Position numbers and translations under genes: made by a program. A stretch of 64,000 bases of DNA from Gyrodactylus bullatarudis (lineage: Eukaryota; Platyhelminthes; Monogenea; Gyrodactylidea; Gyrodactylidae): assembly GCA_012064415.1 (NCBI GenBank), contig SSNU01000265.1:94310-158309 (forward strand). Reading direction: 5' to 3'. The notes under the pieces are model-generated. The model had not been told where the DNA came from. It worked only from the letters and a program-made list of their open reading frames with translations, and made no database searches. Positions 34,021 to 46,909 of this stretch are shown here, piece after piece. Positions within the stretch are counted from its first letter, which is position 1. Each line of letters opens with the position of its first letter.

Positions 34021-34085
34021 AAGTGACAGCGTTATAGTCAATCAATGTCGAACAGCTCCCTGAGGAACTACTTGGTTCAAAATTA
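34021..34085 (+). mobile_element. Solo Penelope terminus
   Basis: 'gcgttatagtcaatc', then 'gaacagctccctgaggaact', then 'acttggttcaaaa' matches (reverse complement) the outer end of the Penelope copy at 49655-49705. No body is attached. Confidence 0.6.
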
Positions 34086-34903
34086 TGAAAAGATTGAGAT
34101 TTTTGTAAGTGTCATTAGTTCCCAAATTCATCTAGATAGGTCTGTAAAGTTCATGAAAATTTATTCAGACAAGTGTGATTTTTTGAAAAATATAAAAAAA
34201 ACGTTTCTTATGAAAACTAATTTTCTAATTTCAAATTGCACTCTATATCTCGCCTAGTTTAGAAGATAACTGGTTTTAAAGCAAAAAAAGAGTTTCTTTA
34301 ATCACAAATTTCCTTTTCAAAACCGAATTCAGAATCGGCGTTTATAGAAATTTCTTAATTTGGACGATGAAAAAGATTATCAGGTAGACAGAGATACCGG
34401 CTAGTTCATATTGAAATTATATTTCAAAAATAGCAAAAACATGATCATAGCTCAGAGAGCCAAGAAGCGAATAGTTAATTAGAATCTGTTCTATTAAAAT
34501 CTGTTTTAACCAAAAGTCCTGATGAAGCAAATATTTCGTTATCTTGCATTTCATTTTTTGAATAGAAACAATAATACTCATAGAATAGAATTTTTTAAAA
34601 TAGTTGTTTTTTTGGCTCCATCTAAATAAATCTAACAAGAGAGCTGATTACTGCCAATTAAGATGATAAACTTTAATTATAATCTTTTCTGATTTGGAGA
34701 TATTTTTCTCATTGATAAAACTTGATGTTGCAATACCATGAAGAATAACCAAAGAGATGAAATAATCAAGTCTTTCTATTGGTTCATTTTATCTCGGCCA
34801 ATCAGAATCGAATAGAGATTAATTTCTTGAATCATAATATTATTAAGAAGAGAAATCATTTTATCTTTCATGATTATATTGGAAAAACAACCAGTATGAA
34901 TAG
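34086..34903. other. Non-coding, nothing recognised
   Basis: No coding signal. I searched here for an upstream partner of the exon at 34904 and found none. Confidence 0.4.
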
Positions 34904-35208
34904 TGTCAGGAAATTCGAATTCTCTGGATTATCATTGTAAAGCATGGTCTTTTGTCTGGAATAAAATCAGAGCAATGTTCCAGCCCATCCTCCTAAATGA
35001 TCCATCTCCAGGGTCGACAGGAGAAATGACTTCTTTCGATATTCCCCAACATATCGATCATCCAAATCATCTCAACAAGAATATTTATCTTGCAGTCAAC
35101 AATGAAAGTTATGAGACAATAAAAGATGTAAACTATGACGAGAATCGTAACATTAAGGAATACTTTAATCCGATGACATGCTCATTAACAGAGGTTAATC
35201 TGATAAAT
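34904..35208 (+). CDS. Putative exon A of an unrecognised split gene
   Basis: Open for 101 codons with protein-like composition ('SLDYHCKAWSFVWNKIRAMF', 'NDPSPGSTGEM', 'VNNESYETIKDVNYDE'). It ends exactly at a strong donor 'ataaat|gtgagt'. The in-frame TGA just upstream, followed by AG ('gaatag|tgtcag'), suggests an acceptor at 34902-34903 or 34908-34909, entering in phase 1. It exits in phase 0, matching exon B. No ATG is inside the frame near its start, so an earlier exon is expected. No family recognised; the sequence looks cytoplasmic and Asn/Ser-rich. Confidence 0.5.
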
Positions 35209-35239
35209 GTGAGTTGTTATTTTTGCAAGTTAAAAGTTA

Positions 35240-35465
35240 CACAATGAAATCTTGGAATATTTGACCATAAACTCCCAAACGATAATGGGGTTAGCATTAG
35301 AGAACAGATTTCTAATTCTGATCCTGTAAAGTTAAAGAATTTCGTAACAAATCAAAATCTGAAAAATTACCATTTTTCCTTCTAATGACAAAAGTAGGTT
35401 GAAAATCTGTAACATATTCGATATTTGATGAAAAAATCATAGATTCCCAACTTTATATCAAATAT
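35240..35465. repeat. Foldback family 2, half copy
   Basis: Right half only, ending 'tagattcccaactttatatc' as in 32705-33424. It begins about 30 bp after exon A's donor. Confidence 0.5.
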
Positions 35466-36944
35466 CTCATAAATAGGACAGTAAATAGACTAATTTCGCT
35501 ATTTTGGATAAGGGTAATTTTAATGCGAATACATCGGTATCATTCTTCGCTAAGCCTTTTGGAAGTTGAAAATTATTTTCCATGTTCTTGCTATTGAAAA
35601 ATGACTCTAAAACAGTCCCAGAAGAATACTGCTCATATAAGATAATTTTGAAGATAGCAACCTTCATTTTTATTGTTAGATTTATTATCTATTAGTTATC
35701 GAGAAATATGTTTCCTGAGTTACTTTATTTTCAAATACGACAAGATATTTCCTTGTGTATAACGAACTAATGAAAATATAGTATACAGGCTTATTAAGAA
35801 CCCTATTTAAGCCAATGAGATACTAAGAAATTTTGGTTTGAGCCTGTTATTAAGAAAACTGAAAATACTTTCTTTTAAATTAATTGGATTGTTCAAAATT
35901 GTGTAAAATTTTATACGAGAAAGGCATTGATTGAAAGCATTTCCAGAGTTAAAGATGACATTAATAATCATCTCAAAGATTAAAATTTTATGCTTGTTAT
36001 TTAATTATCAAAATGATAAATTATAGTGATTATTTTTATACTAAAAAATAGCAAAACTTTCTTGGTAAATATGGTTTATTCAAATTTAGGGTCTAGACGA
36101 GAATTAAAACTAGCAATTTTTTTGAAAAACAAAATTTCGTACCGTTGGCTCTAAATTTTAGAGTCTAAAACGATATCAGCAAGGCTATGGCTTTTCAACC
36201 ATTTTTCCAACAAACTCAGCGAATAAGTTTTCGATAAAACTACCTAACTATAGGGAGCTCTAATAAGTGGGTTGTGAAATTCTTTCCTCTGAGACTCCGA
36301 AAATGACCCATTGTATTGATAACTTAGCAGACAATACATAGTATTGTTTCTTAAAGAAACTAAATTCATTATCTTAAAAACACTACTACAAGAGAACCTC
36401 GAAAGTTTAAAAAAGGCGGTTTTTATGAAAAAAGGGTGTAACCTTTTAGAAATATAATTCAAATTATCACTGAAGCTATCACTCAATGAAGCATTCATTA
36501 AATGAAATCTAGGGAATGCTTTAGGTATAGTCTTGTTTAATTTTCATTTTTCATTTATACACAAGAGTATAGATAAACCAAAAAAAGATCAGCTTAATGG
36601 TTTCAAGATTATTAGCTTACTTTTAGTGAGTTTTACTAAATTTTCTATGCCATTTCTTTCGCTCAATGACCAAGAATTACAATGTAAACTCAAGTTTTAT
36701 TATACAAGATCTCATGGGAAGTAAGAGGGTTTATAAACTTTTTAAAATCAACTGATATTTGGAAAATTAGAAAGAAGATTATATTAAAGCCATATGTACA
36801 TTTCATAAAGCATCATCATACTTTAAAAATGATAAAAGTTAAGAATTCATTGAAGATAATAATTTACAAATTATGAAAGAAATAGTGAACGTCAAAGAAA
36901 ATCAGAATATAATGAGCTAAAAAAACACCAAAACTCTCCAATAA
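35466..36944. other. Non-coding, nothing recognised
   Basis: Several short open frames on both strands (such as 36244-36498 minus and 36533-36724 plus) carry no motif. Lies in the proposed A-B intron. Confidence 0.4.
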
Positions 36945-38345
36945 GTAGCAATAGTGGAGAGAAAAGTGAAAAAGCTCACATAGGCCAAGGTAGTTGAAGA
37001 TTATAAGAATAGTTGTTTTGAACACATAAGTTTGGTTTGTATAGATTTATGAAGAATTTCTCCTTCACCCAAACGTCTGTACTGTCATCTCCTGCATTTT
37101 TGTATAAAATTGAAAATTTTGAAATTGAAGCTTCATGTCCGTCTTGTCTTAGATGCCTGGTCACCGCTGTATCTTTCTTAAGATGATCGTTCCCTCTAGT
37201 TGATAACTTCCTAATTGTACGACAGATATATGTAGCTCCATAGTCACATTGGAATTTATAAATCAATAGAGTTTTCTCTTCAGGTTTCAGTAAATCTTTA
37301 TGAATTAGGTTAAACAATCTCTGAGTTTTAAATACAATTTTCAATTGTATGTTGTTATAATGTTGATTAATGAAATCAGTTAACTTTCTTCTTAAATCGT
37401 TACTAAAACCATCTCCTTTGAAATTAAGTTTCATGAAAATCGTGGTTTTCTCAACTTCATCTGTGTTTTCTACGACATCTCTATCGACTGGTAAGTTGAT
37501 AAATTTGTCCACAAATTTATTAGAATAACCGTTTTCCATTAAACATATCTTCGTGCTCTCTATTTCTTTAGGTATTTCCTCTGGACTCACTATTCTTCTT
37601 ATCCTCTTTCCTAGGCCAATTACTAAACCAACTTTATGTGAAACAGGACTAAAACTGGCATAATGGAGATATTTACCATTGTCAGTCTTTTTCTTGAAAA
37701 TGTTTCTTTGAATTGACCCATCTTCTTTTCTGGTTAGTTTCACATCTAAGAAGCTTAAAATATCATTAGATTCTTTTTCCATAGTAAACTTAATATTTGG
37801 ATGAAAAGAGTTCATCTTTAAGAAAAAATCATCTGATGATACGTTAGGCTTCATCAAAATAAAAGTGTCATCGACATATCTGATGTAAACATCAGTAAAA
37901 GAATTGATTGTTTCAGACATTTTATTTAGTTCTAACCAGCCTAAGAAGATATCAGCTAAAAGAGGACTAAGAGGGGAACCCATAGCTATCCCATCTTTTT
38001 GGATGAAAACTTTGTCTTGAAATGATAGAGGAACATTTATAAAACAGATCCTTATTAGGTCTGTTAATTCTTTACTCTGCATTTCAAAACCACCATATTC
38101 ATCAATAAAAGAACTGATATTAGTCAGGGTTTCTTCTATTGGTACATTGGGAAATAAAGAACTAACATCTAATGAAATCATCTCTTTTGAACCTATATTT
38201 AAATCCTTAATTTTATCAACAAACGAAAAAGTATCTTTAACAACATATTTAGCATAGTATTCATGTATACGTTTTAATACATCTATCAACCATTTTTTTG
38301 AACTGATATTTGATAAAAAACTCTTGGTAATTCTTCATATCTTCT
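36945..38345 (-). mobile_element. Penelope-like element: RT plus GIY-YIG endonuclease, 5'-truncated
   Basis: A frame of about 437 codons plus about 15 more upstream, minus strand. RT motifs: 'ISLDVSSLFPNVPIEETL' (A), 'GIAMGSPLSPLLADIFL' (B), 'YIRYVDDTFIL' (C, YVDD at about 138-141), 'LSFLDVKLTR' (D/E). At about 342-370 there is a GIY-YIG-type domain: 'LIYKFQC' (GIY position) and 'TYICRTIRKLSTRGNDHLKK', with downstream Glu in 'WVKEKFF'. YIG reads YIC, so the nuclease may be impaired. The N-terminal third (before 'KKWLIDVLKRIHEYYAKY') is missing. The tail block at 36945-36975 recurs at about 40160. The frame has no internal stop, suggesting a fairly young insertion. It lies inside the proposed A-B intron, antisense. 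Confidence 0.9.
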
Positions 38346-38990
38346 TGTCTTTGGAAATATTTCAAAATTGAGATTTTTATAAAAATACTAAATTCTCACC
38401 TTATTATCTTTTGATCATTTGTAAATAAAATTTCTATCCAATATCTCAAAAGGCATTTGAATTATGTTAAATACTTTTCTGGACTAACATCATGAAGACT
38501 TGGGATCGAATCCAGGCTCTTTTTGAGCAATTTAAAACGTACAATGATTCTAGGTTAATGGTTGGAAACATATGCAGGAATCCGATTTTGGTATCACTGA
38601 TTCCAATTAAAGTTATTAGGTCTAAAATTTTGATCTCTATTTCATTTTAAAATAAAATTTTAAAAAATGTAGACATCTTCATCAAGTCTTTGATCCGTTT
38701 AGGCCTGGAACTAACAAAAAAGGTGTAGTATTCATTATAACTTTTCTTTTAAATTTATAAAAATGTAGTTGGTAAAAAAATTATGATTTTCTATGCATTT
38801 GGTCTGCAACGAAATCTGGGTTCTAAAAAAATCTCATCATTCTATGGTTTATGAAAAAGTAGCTTCGTACTTTATTGTAAATCATAGATAAAATTTTGAA
38901 AAATTAAATTTTATATAGCTATTTATGTAGAAATTATAGAAGCTGATTTTGAACCACCTCATACATATTGGGTTTAAAAAATCAGTCTTT
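38346..38990. other. Non-coding, nothing recognised
   Basis: No gene. 'gggatcgaatcc' at about 38504 looks like a tRNA T-arm but no tRNA can be completed. Confidence 0.45.
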
Positions 38991-38994
38991 ACAA

Positions 38995-39275
38995 TTAACA
39001 CATACAGCTATTCTCGATGAATTTGGAAATTCATGATTTTTACAAAAATCTCATTTTTTCATCAAGGTATCGAAATTTTTGAAAGATTTTTTGGTAGCTG
39101 ATTCAAAATGTACACTTTTACTGAATTGAGAAAAAAAAATTTGGAAAAAAGTTTTTTTTGAAAAATTTTAGAGAAATTTATAATTTTTTAAAACTTGATA
39201 ATAAAACCAATACCGTATAAAAATATCGATAAAGGCCATCACTTAGAAGATCTTTTTTTGATGATTAATTTCCTA
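38995..39275. repeat. Foldback family 2, partial copy
   Basis: The terminus 'tgaatttggaaattcatgat' with 'tttttcatcaaggtatcgaa' matches 16195-16300. The opposite arm is missing. Confidence 0.5.
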
Positions 39276-40140
39276 TAAGCTGATCCATGTGTCAACTTCT
39301 CCTTTTGTTTGGTTATGATATCGTATACTGAAGATTGTTTATAGGTCAATTTTTGAATTTTGATAAGACACAGTTAAAAAAGGTCTTATTGATACTGTAT
39401 TTTTCTTTATATCGAGTTTATTTTGACAATATCGTGTTCACTTTATCTGTGTCAAAATCTGACTTCTCTTATATGTATTTTTTTTTGAATATATTCTGCA
39501 AAAGTCTAAACATTCTTTTCTCATTTCATCCTAGAATAATATTAGAATTTACACTTTTCAAAAGAGTGTCCTTCTATCTCCCCTTTTGTGAGTCTGAAAA
39601 TAAAATCCTTTCCATTAGGGAATTTCATTGTATAAATGCGAAGATACTCGGAAAGTTTATCGTGGACTTTAAGAAGTTTAGAATTTTTTTCACATGTTGA
39701 ATACTTCATATAATCCGCACATATCATTGAAGTAATTATTTCAAAATCTATCCCAAGAGGAACATTTCATGAGAGACTATCTAATTTTATCTCAGAACAA
39801 ATTATAGCTAAAATTATTGCCTCTCATAACTAGAGAGTTATTTTTCATCACCCAGGCCTCTGAAAAAAGGTCCGAAAATCCCCTTAAAATCGTATTTCTA
39901 GAGGTTTAATCATTTTAGTTCATCACTAATGACATATTATTTATTTCAATTTATTTGCGAATGTCCACAAAAATTGGATCTGAAGATTTGATCGGAGATT
40001 TTTTCAATTTTGCACTATTGAATTCAGTGGATCAAAATCTGCCAGAACTGTGAAAATCTTGAAAATATCCGAGATCAAATTGAAATTTTTTATACAGTGT
40101 AATGATTGAAAAATGTATAGAATATAAGAATGTAAGCTTT
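39276..40140. other. Non-coding, nothing recognised
   Basis: The plus frame at 39335-39700 (121 codons) is Phe/Leu-rich, with no motif and a non-ATG start. I do not call it a gene. Confidence 0.4.
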
Positions 40141-40335
40141 AGAAACACAAATAATTTTCAATAAATAGCCACACTGTGGAGAGAAAGATGAAAAAGCTCA
40201 CATAGGCCAGGATACTTGAAGATTACAAGAATTGTTTTCCTGAACAAACAATTTTGATTTATTGTAGTTGATGAAAAAACCCAAAAATTCCCTGCTGTCA
40301 TCACCCGCATTTCAAAATTGATAGATTAGAAATTT
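40141..40335 (-). mobile_element. Decayed Penelope-like 3' tail
   Basis: Matches 36950-37110 of the longer copy through 'gaaaaagctcacataggcca' and the 'gaagatta' and 'ctgtcatc' blocks. Coding frame destroyed. Confidence 0.6.
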
Positions 40336-40974
40336 GAATTTCTTGTTTGATATACGTCGTATCTAGTTATTCTTGATTAATCTTCTCATAGTTTAGAAAT
40401 CAAATAACTGATTTTTTCAATATTCATCTTTACTTTTTTTAGGTTTCGAAAATCTCCTTAAAGTTTAGTTCTTGATAAAGTTAACTATACGATGTATCGA
40501 GTTTTTTAATTTTCCCTTTTAAAGAATCAGTTTTAGTCTAATTCTCTTTCATATTATTTCTAAAGAATGAAGAAAAACTTTTTTTTCTTTTGAGTTATCG
40601 AAATAGGTGACTCTACTGTTCACTTGGATTGACGATTATTTTATTCAAGATGATTCCTTTTATTTTAGTATTTCAGTCATCTGATTACTGATTACCATTG
40701 TATTGACTAGCACTGATTAAATAAAAGTATAATAAATATACTTGGTATGGTTCTCATCATTCCACCTATATAGTGAAATACAGAGCCTGTAATGGATAAA
40801 TCACCTGATCTTCACTTTTGATCTTAATTTAATGTCGTCAATTATAACAAATTATCTTTAGTATTTCTGTTTTTTCTCTATTTTTTCGTTTATAAATCCA
40901 ATAAATGGAAATTATTGTCATATAAGAACAAGTTTATCAAGGATCTTTATTTATCAAAAAATTTAGAATATTAA
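40336..40974. other. Non-coding, nothing recognised
   Basis: AT-rich, no gene or bounded repeat. Confidence 0.4.
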
Positions 40975-41675
40975 TTGACTATAATGTTGTTCGCTTGCTA
41001 CCTGACTATGTTGTCTTCTGGCTTTGACTGGTCTATCTGTAGAAAAAGAAAGAGGAGAGAAAAGTGTAGTATTTCTTAAAGAATAAGGATTATAAAAATT
41101 ATAGTGATTGTCATAGTAAAAATATTAAAATTATTAGTAAAGAACATTAAAATTAGGATTAGAATAAAAAAAATTTAGATTACCCTGATAAAAATAGTTT
41201 GGACTCACACAATATTTCGAATACATGTCGTATTCTTCTTCTGGTGTGAGATTTTTCAAAAAACTTAAGATACTTAAAACCTTGTGTGTCCAGTCAAAAC
41301 CTTAAACCAATCAGATTTCTTCTCAACTTTAATCAATCAATTCTAACCAACGATTTCCAATATTTATATCCTTCTTATTACCATTAACAACCTCGTTTAG
41401 TTTAACTTCCATAGACTCCAAAATCATATTTGTGTACTTATTCCTCATGTTTCCTAGACTTTTTACGTTATTAAAATCTATAATATGATCTGGATTATCA
41501 GCCCAGTGTTTAGCTAGTGGTGACTTGTCTACCTGTACCTTTTCTATAGCCTTTTTATGTTCTATACACCTAATTTCAAAATTTCTTTCGATGCGACCCA
41601 TGTATGACTTTTCGCACAAGCAAGTTATTTTATAAATACAGCTCCATGGAGAACTACTTGGTTCAAAATTATCAA
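40975..41675 (-). mobile_element. Penelope-like fragment with GIY-YIG ORF, inverted ends
   Basis: About 95% identical by eye to 49690-50385. The minus frame 41619-41329 starts at 'CEKSYMGRIERNFEIRCIEH' and runs to 'NRWLELID', the GIY-YIG nuclease C-terminal part (YIG as YMG). The lower end carries the pLTR-type tail. At 41640 the nuclease is cut after the Cys codon and joins 'agctccatggagaact', which is the outer Penelope end in the opposite orientation. So this fragment is bounded by inverted termini like the copy at 49655-51105. Confidence 0.75.
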
Positions 41676-43940
41676 ATTATCTGTATTAATATCAGAAACC
41701 TTTCTCATGATAACTCTGGATAATCTTTGAATAAAACCAAAAAACTTTTTCAGCAGTTAAAAATGACGAATTCTAAAAATAATAATATTTGACTTTCAAT
41801 TGTAAGAACGGGGTAAATATATTTTTTGAGAGCTCCTATCCTATACTAGAAATAATCAATTTTATTAATATTTACAATATGATGTAATAATTTCTTGAAT
41901 ATTTGCTAAAGCCAGCTAGTATGGAGGCTTTTGAAAATTTAATCTGGTTTTCGAAAATCCACAAAACTTTCACATTTTCAACGTTTGAGCTCAAAATTTC
42001 TTAAAGTCGAAGCGCAATTCCCTTTTTACATTTTGAATCTTCTCTATATATGAAATAACAAAAGAAAAATGTCATCATTCCATTTTTATAATCTTTACTA
42101 AAGATCCAGTGAGTAAACAAACATTAAGAAATAAGACTATCAGCCAGACAGATCAATCATCTTGGCTCAATTCTTTTTTTTGCGTCCAGATTCATTCGAA
42201 TTATCTAGTTATTGTTGTATAGCCAAAGCTTGAGCAAAATATAGAACCAACATCTTACATCACTCACAAGTCAAAGTTTTTTCATGATTTTTTAATTTTG
42301 CTTGTCCATCAGGACAAAAGTGAATAAGTTTAATGGTTTTGATCATTCGGAGTACTCAAATTAAACTATACAGGTTATTGATCAAATTCTTTTGATTATA
42401 TCCAAGAACTGACATTGAAGAGACCTGGTGATATGTAAACTTTTCAATGATATATATTTTCATTCCACATAATTTTGAATTATTGAACGGGGTTTCCGCA
42501 CGTATACGATGCTGTACGTATATGTTCCTAACTAATACCTTATAAACCGGTTCACTGAGCATATATATATACTTCTCAAAATCTACTTTATAGAAACAGT
42601 CAAAGAATTGAACTTTCGCTTATTGACCAATCAGATTGCTTGAAAGAAACAAGGAATTTTCAGAGTTTTTTTTGTAAAACCTTTGAGGAAGGAAATTCTT
42701 GAAAGCATAAATGCTTCCTTCAGATACTGTTATTACTTTGAACTATCATTGTTTATTTGAAGAAATTCGATAATCTAAATAAAACTTACCTATATCTAAC
42801 ACCAATGACTAATGATTTTGAGGTAAGATAAACAATTCATGTCAAATCAGTGTTTTTACTTGCAAGAGAAGGTTTACCCTGAGCTAATTTTAAAAATGGA
42901 ACTTATTTTTATCACAAGGTGACATGAAGAAATATCCTTCCGGAGCGTAACAAAATTTTATCAAATGAAATATTTGCCGCATCATTTGCCATTCTTTCGA
43001 CACAGCTAGGAATCTTTCAGGTTTAATTCTGGTTGCCTTTCAATGCCTTTTTCTAAGCACTGATTCGGTACTGAGACGACCGTATTGGTCTGAATCTGAA
43101 AGAAAACCCTTCAACACCAAAAGGTATCAAACTTATCATCTATCAAAATAGCGTACGAATGATTGCAACCAACGATTTTACAATCTTTTCAGATAAAAAG
43201 GACTTCTGAAATATGGGCAGAATAGATATTTTTTTAAAAATTCACGTTCCAAAGTACCAATGATCGATAGTTTTATCAAAATCTGATGAAAATTTATATG
43301 GAAAATGAATCATGTGAACAAGTTTAGATGTTTAGAAGAAGCTTATCTTCAATTTTCCTGTTTATTTCTTTGGAATTTCAATAGTTTTACGTATTTTTTC
43401 GGTTAACAAAATCAATATTAACCTTTAGTTTTTTGAATTCCTTGCTGAAATTAAATAGATTTTCGTAAGTTTAAATCCCTTACTAAACTTGGTTATGATA
43501 AACTTGGGAATCTATAATTTTTACAACTATGATTTTTATTACTATATGTCATAGTAACAAGATTATCAGTAACATTTAGAACCTTTGATGGAAAAAATCT
43601 ATCGCGAATCTAGGTTTTTCACAAGTCTATAAAATAAATAAGAAACTTGGACTAGTGTATAAAATAAAATTTCTATTTTAAACAAGAGATAATTATTTGA
43701 TCCAAATTGCGATATATTCGTCTCTCTTGCATTATCATGTTGCAAAACGAGATTTCTTTGCCTTCTTCTTACAGCGCGGTCCTCTGACTCTCAATAAGTT
43801 TGAGAATTGGTAGTAGAGCCTTGTGGCAACAACTCATAGTGTACAACTCCTCTTAAAGTCAAAAAATGGTCAGCAAACTGATTTTTATGAGTAAGACTAT
43901 TGCGTTCTTTGGGTTTAGTCCACGATCTACGTCTTGATCT
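41676..43940. other. Non-coding, nothing recognised
   Basis: 2.3 kb with stops in all frames. The minus frame 42356-42562 has no motif. No clear repeat boundaries. Confidence 0.4.
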
Positions 43941-44643
43941 AAACCTAATTGACATGGAGATGAGATTTTACTATTTACTACAAAAAACTCGATGTTTTTT
44001 CCGGATTCGCAGAAAAATTTTTTTTAATTCTACATGGAATGAGCTAATAAGTTGTTGATATTCAAAAAAAATTCCGATAACTTCGATCTGACCGAAATTA
44101 GGCCGTTTTTCGAATATCGAAAATGAGCCAAATTTTCACTTTTTCAAGTTTTGAACCCAAAATTTTTATCGATTCCGATGATTCGAAGCAGTTAAGTGAT
44201 GATATTTGGGATCAACATTAGACGAAGAATTCGAATTCACCTGCAGAAGTTTACTGAAATTCGTCATTACTGTGGGAAATCGAACCATTTGAATTTTTCG
44301 ATTATCACAAAGGCAAACTATCCAAAATCTGGAAGTTTATCTTTTTCTCTGAAAAAGTAAGATCTTCGCTGCCTCTATGGCCAAATTTGAATTTTTTGTT
44401 GATACCAAATATCAATACTTAACAGCTTCGAATCATCGAAATCGATAAAAATTTTGAGCTCAAAAGTTGAAAAAGTGGAAATTTGGTGCATTTTCGAAAT
44501 TCAAAAAACGGCCTAATTTTGGTCAGATTTTAGCTCATTCCATTTTCGAATTCAAAAAGTTATTATTTTCTATGAATCAGAAGAAAAATATCGAATTTTT
44601 TTGTAGAAATAGTAAATTCTCATCTTCATGTCAACTAGCTCTA
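43941..44643. repeat. Foldback family 1, full-length copy
   Basis: The left end 'aaacctaattgacatggaga' and right end 'tcatcttcatgtcaactagc' are complements. Arms are about 330 bp; centre near 44290 includes 'aaatcgaaccatttgaattt'. Matches 9940-10640 throughout. No ORF. Confidence 0.75.
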
Positions 44644-45000
44644 TAACATGAAAGATCCACTTTCAATCTGTGATAATAATAATGCAGGGGGGGGTAATTA
44701 TCAAAAAAATTTCATTGGTGTCACTTTCGGAAATATTTGAGGTCATTTTTGGAATTTAAAAATATGATAAAAACAATTTTTTTCTTTAATCTCCTAGAGA
44801 GGTATCAGAAAAATTAATTCTATTCACAAATTTTACTCAAGTACAGTTTATATTCTATCAGACAGATAGTCTTTCATCTGGAAACAAAAAAGTATAAAAG
44901 TATTGATTAAATAAAACTTGAGATTTTCTAAACAGGTTTTATTATCGAAAGTCATTAAAATTACTACAATAACAGATTTTAGGAGAAAAGTAGGAAACTA

Positions 45001-45965
45001 TTAGGTTGAGCGAAAAGTAATGGGACTGGATTTAGTTAATACATATATTTACACAATATAGAAACATGATATAATATCATCAATGGAAGTAGTTTCCTGA
45101 TGAATTAAGACATTTCTGCCATCGAATCGGCAGTTGTTTGATCCCATCGCTATAGAATTCTTCAGATTTTGATGCAAAAAAGTCATCCAGTCCAATTCTG
45201 ACCTCTTCTTTTGATCTGAAAATTTTACCTTTAAGGAAATGCTGAAGAGACCTAAAAAGATGATAATCCGATGGAGCGAGATCAGGACTATAAGGTGGAT
45301 GATCAATCAAATCGAAATTCTCTTCTTCGAAAAATTTTTTCACATCTTTTCCAAGATGAGGTCTTGCATTGTCTTGCAAAAATGTGACTCTACCAAATTT
45401 TGGGTATTTTTGTCTGAGTTTCGCAACCATTTCCTTCAGATAAGACAAATATCTTCCAGCATTGACTGTCTGGCCATAATCTAGAAGTTCATAGTGAACA
45501 ATGCCTTTCATTGTCCAAAAAACTGTCAGCATTACCTTTTTGGCAAATCGATTTTGCGTCGGTTGGGTGACATGTTCTCCGACTCGTTTCCATGATCTCT
45601 TGCGACTTTGGTCACTCAGATAGATCCATTTTTCATCTGTTGTTACAATATTCTTCAGAAAACTGTCATATTGTATTCTGTGCAACAGTCTTTTGACGCA
45701 TTCGACCCTTTTCTTCTTCTGGGCATCATTCAGCTCATGAGGCACAAACCCGTCATAGGAATTGACAAAATTCTCTTCACGTAGGACACGACAAACAGAA
45801 TTCTGGGATACATTTAATTCAGCAGAAATTGCTCTAGACGATGTATGGCAATTTTCTTCTACTGCTTTGGTGATTTCCTCACGATCAATCTCAGAAGGTC
45901 TGCCTGACCTGACCTCATCATCAAAATTCGTTTTTCCTTCTTTGAAAGAATAATATACTCAGATT
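45001..45965 (-). mobile_element. Mariner transposon, N-terminally truncated, otherwise open
   Basis: A minus-strand frame open from about 45965 to TGA at 45080. It starts in 'FKEGKTNFDDEVRSGRPSEI' and continues with the second helix-turn-helix ('SSRAISAELNVSQNSVCRVL'). The catalytic D,D34D triad is intact: 'TTDEKWIYLSD', 'FLQDNARPH' and 'YSPDLAPSDYHLF', with exactly 34 residues between the second and third Asp. It ends 'WQKCLNSSGNYFH'. A terminal repeat lies at the 3' end (45001-45025, 'ttaggttgagcgaaaagtaa'). No matching repeat is found past 45965, so the 5' end with about 45 residues is lost. A deleted relative sits in the PARG intron. Mariner-family (irritans-like) is my best placement. 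Confidence 0.88.
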
Positions 45966-46718
45966 GATAAACTTAATAGCAAGATCAAAGAGTTTTCTCA
46001 CAAATCTAATATCTATCATGGAAACTAAATCTTTTTAAAGTTATTATTACTCAATAATTTTTTTGCAAAACGGAATAAAACATATCTATTGATTGGATTA
46101 ATATTTTTCATTGAATGAATTACTACTACTCTCTGTATAAGAGTAACAACAAGCATTCAATGAATTTTTACATTATTTTTATTAAGGTAAAATAATTTAT
46201 TATCTGCTTTAAGTGGTAGAGCGAGCATCTTGAAATTGTAAATCGATGAAAGAATAGTTTGAGTATGAATTCTGTGGGTCAAGAAATGCTCCAAGCGTTT
46301 CCTGCATCAATCCAAAGAAATAAAACAATAAGGAAGAAGTTGAATCAATAAACCTTTATCCAGATTTAGCAAAAATTCAATCAGAGCGAAATGAAAATTA
46401 CTTCTATTCAATTTCCTATCATTTCTAGTCAGCTAATAAGAGATTAGATATCTAGAAAAGCAACAAGTAGAGGAGTTACTGTCTTGAGTCCTAACTAAAT
46501 CATTCAATCTCTTGAAAAATGCAATAATTTTACCAAAAATAGATGAAATTTAATCACTTATCAGATAGATACTATTTGCTGAGATATTAATTGTATTATA
46601 GATGTACGAAATTATTTATTTGATTCCAAAGACTTGAATCATTTTTAATGTGGTAATATATATTATCAGAGAAATAAGCCTTTCTGTTTAAAGTTATTGG
46701 TTTCTGTAAATTTGTTTT
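45966..46718. other. Non-coding, nothing recognised
   Basis: Includes a tRNA-like D-arm ('aagtggtagagcg' at about 46211) without a foldable remainder. No gene. Confidence 0.4.
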
Positions 46719-46909
46719 ATATGTTACCGTTAATCTTGTTACTCTTGATATTCTCAAGACTCCCTGAAGAATAAACTGGAATGATTTACCTTTCTAGATG
46801 TATTAAAAGTCGAAAAATTACTTATTATCAGCTAAACTTAATAATAAACTGAATTTCCAGGGAGTCTTGAGCCTATCAAGATTTACAAGATTAACGGTAA
46901 CATATATAA
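46719..46909. repeat. Short foldback element
   Basis: The left arm 'tatatgttaccgttaatctt' to 'tctcaagactccctg' is mirrored by 'cagggagtcttgagcctatc' to 'ttaacggtaacatatata'. Arms about 50 bp, spacer about 90 bp, few mismatches. Confidence 0.7.

Noticed and set aside
38490..38530. Possible tRNA T-arm 'gggatcgaatcc'
   Set aside because: No matching acceptor 5' strand or D-arm upstream.
39335..39700. 121-codon plus-strand open frame
   Set aside because: Phe/Leu-rich translation of T-rich DNA with a non-ATG start and no motif.
46195..46280. tRNA-like sequence ('gctttaagtggtagagcg')
   Set aside because: The D-arm pairs, but no anticodon stem, T-arm or acceptor stem can be closed. At most a SINE fossil.
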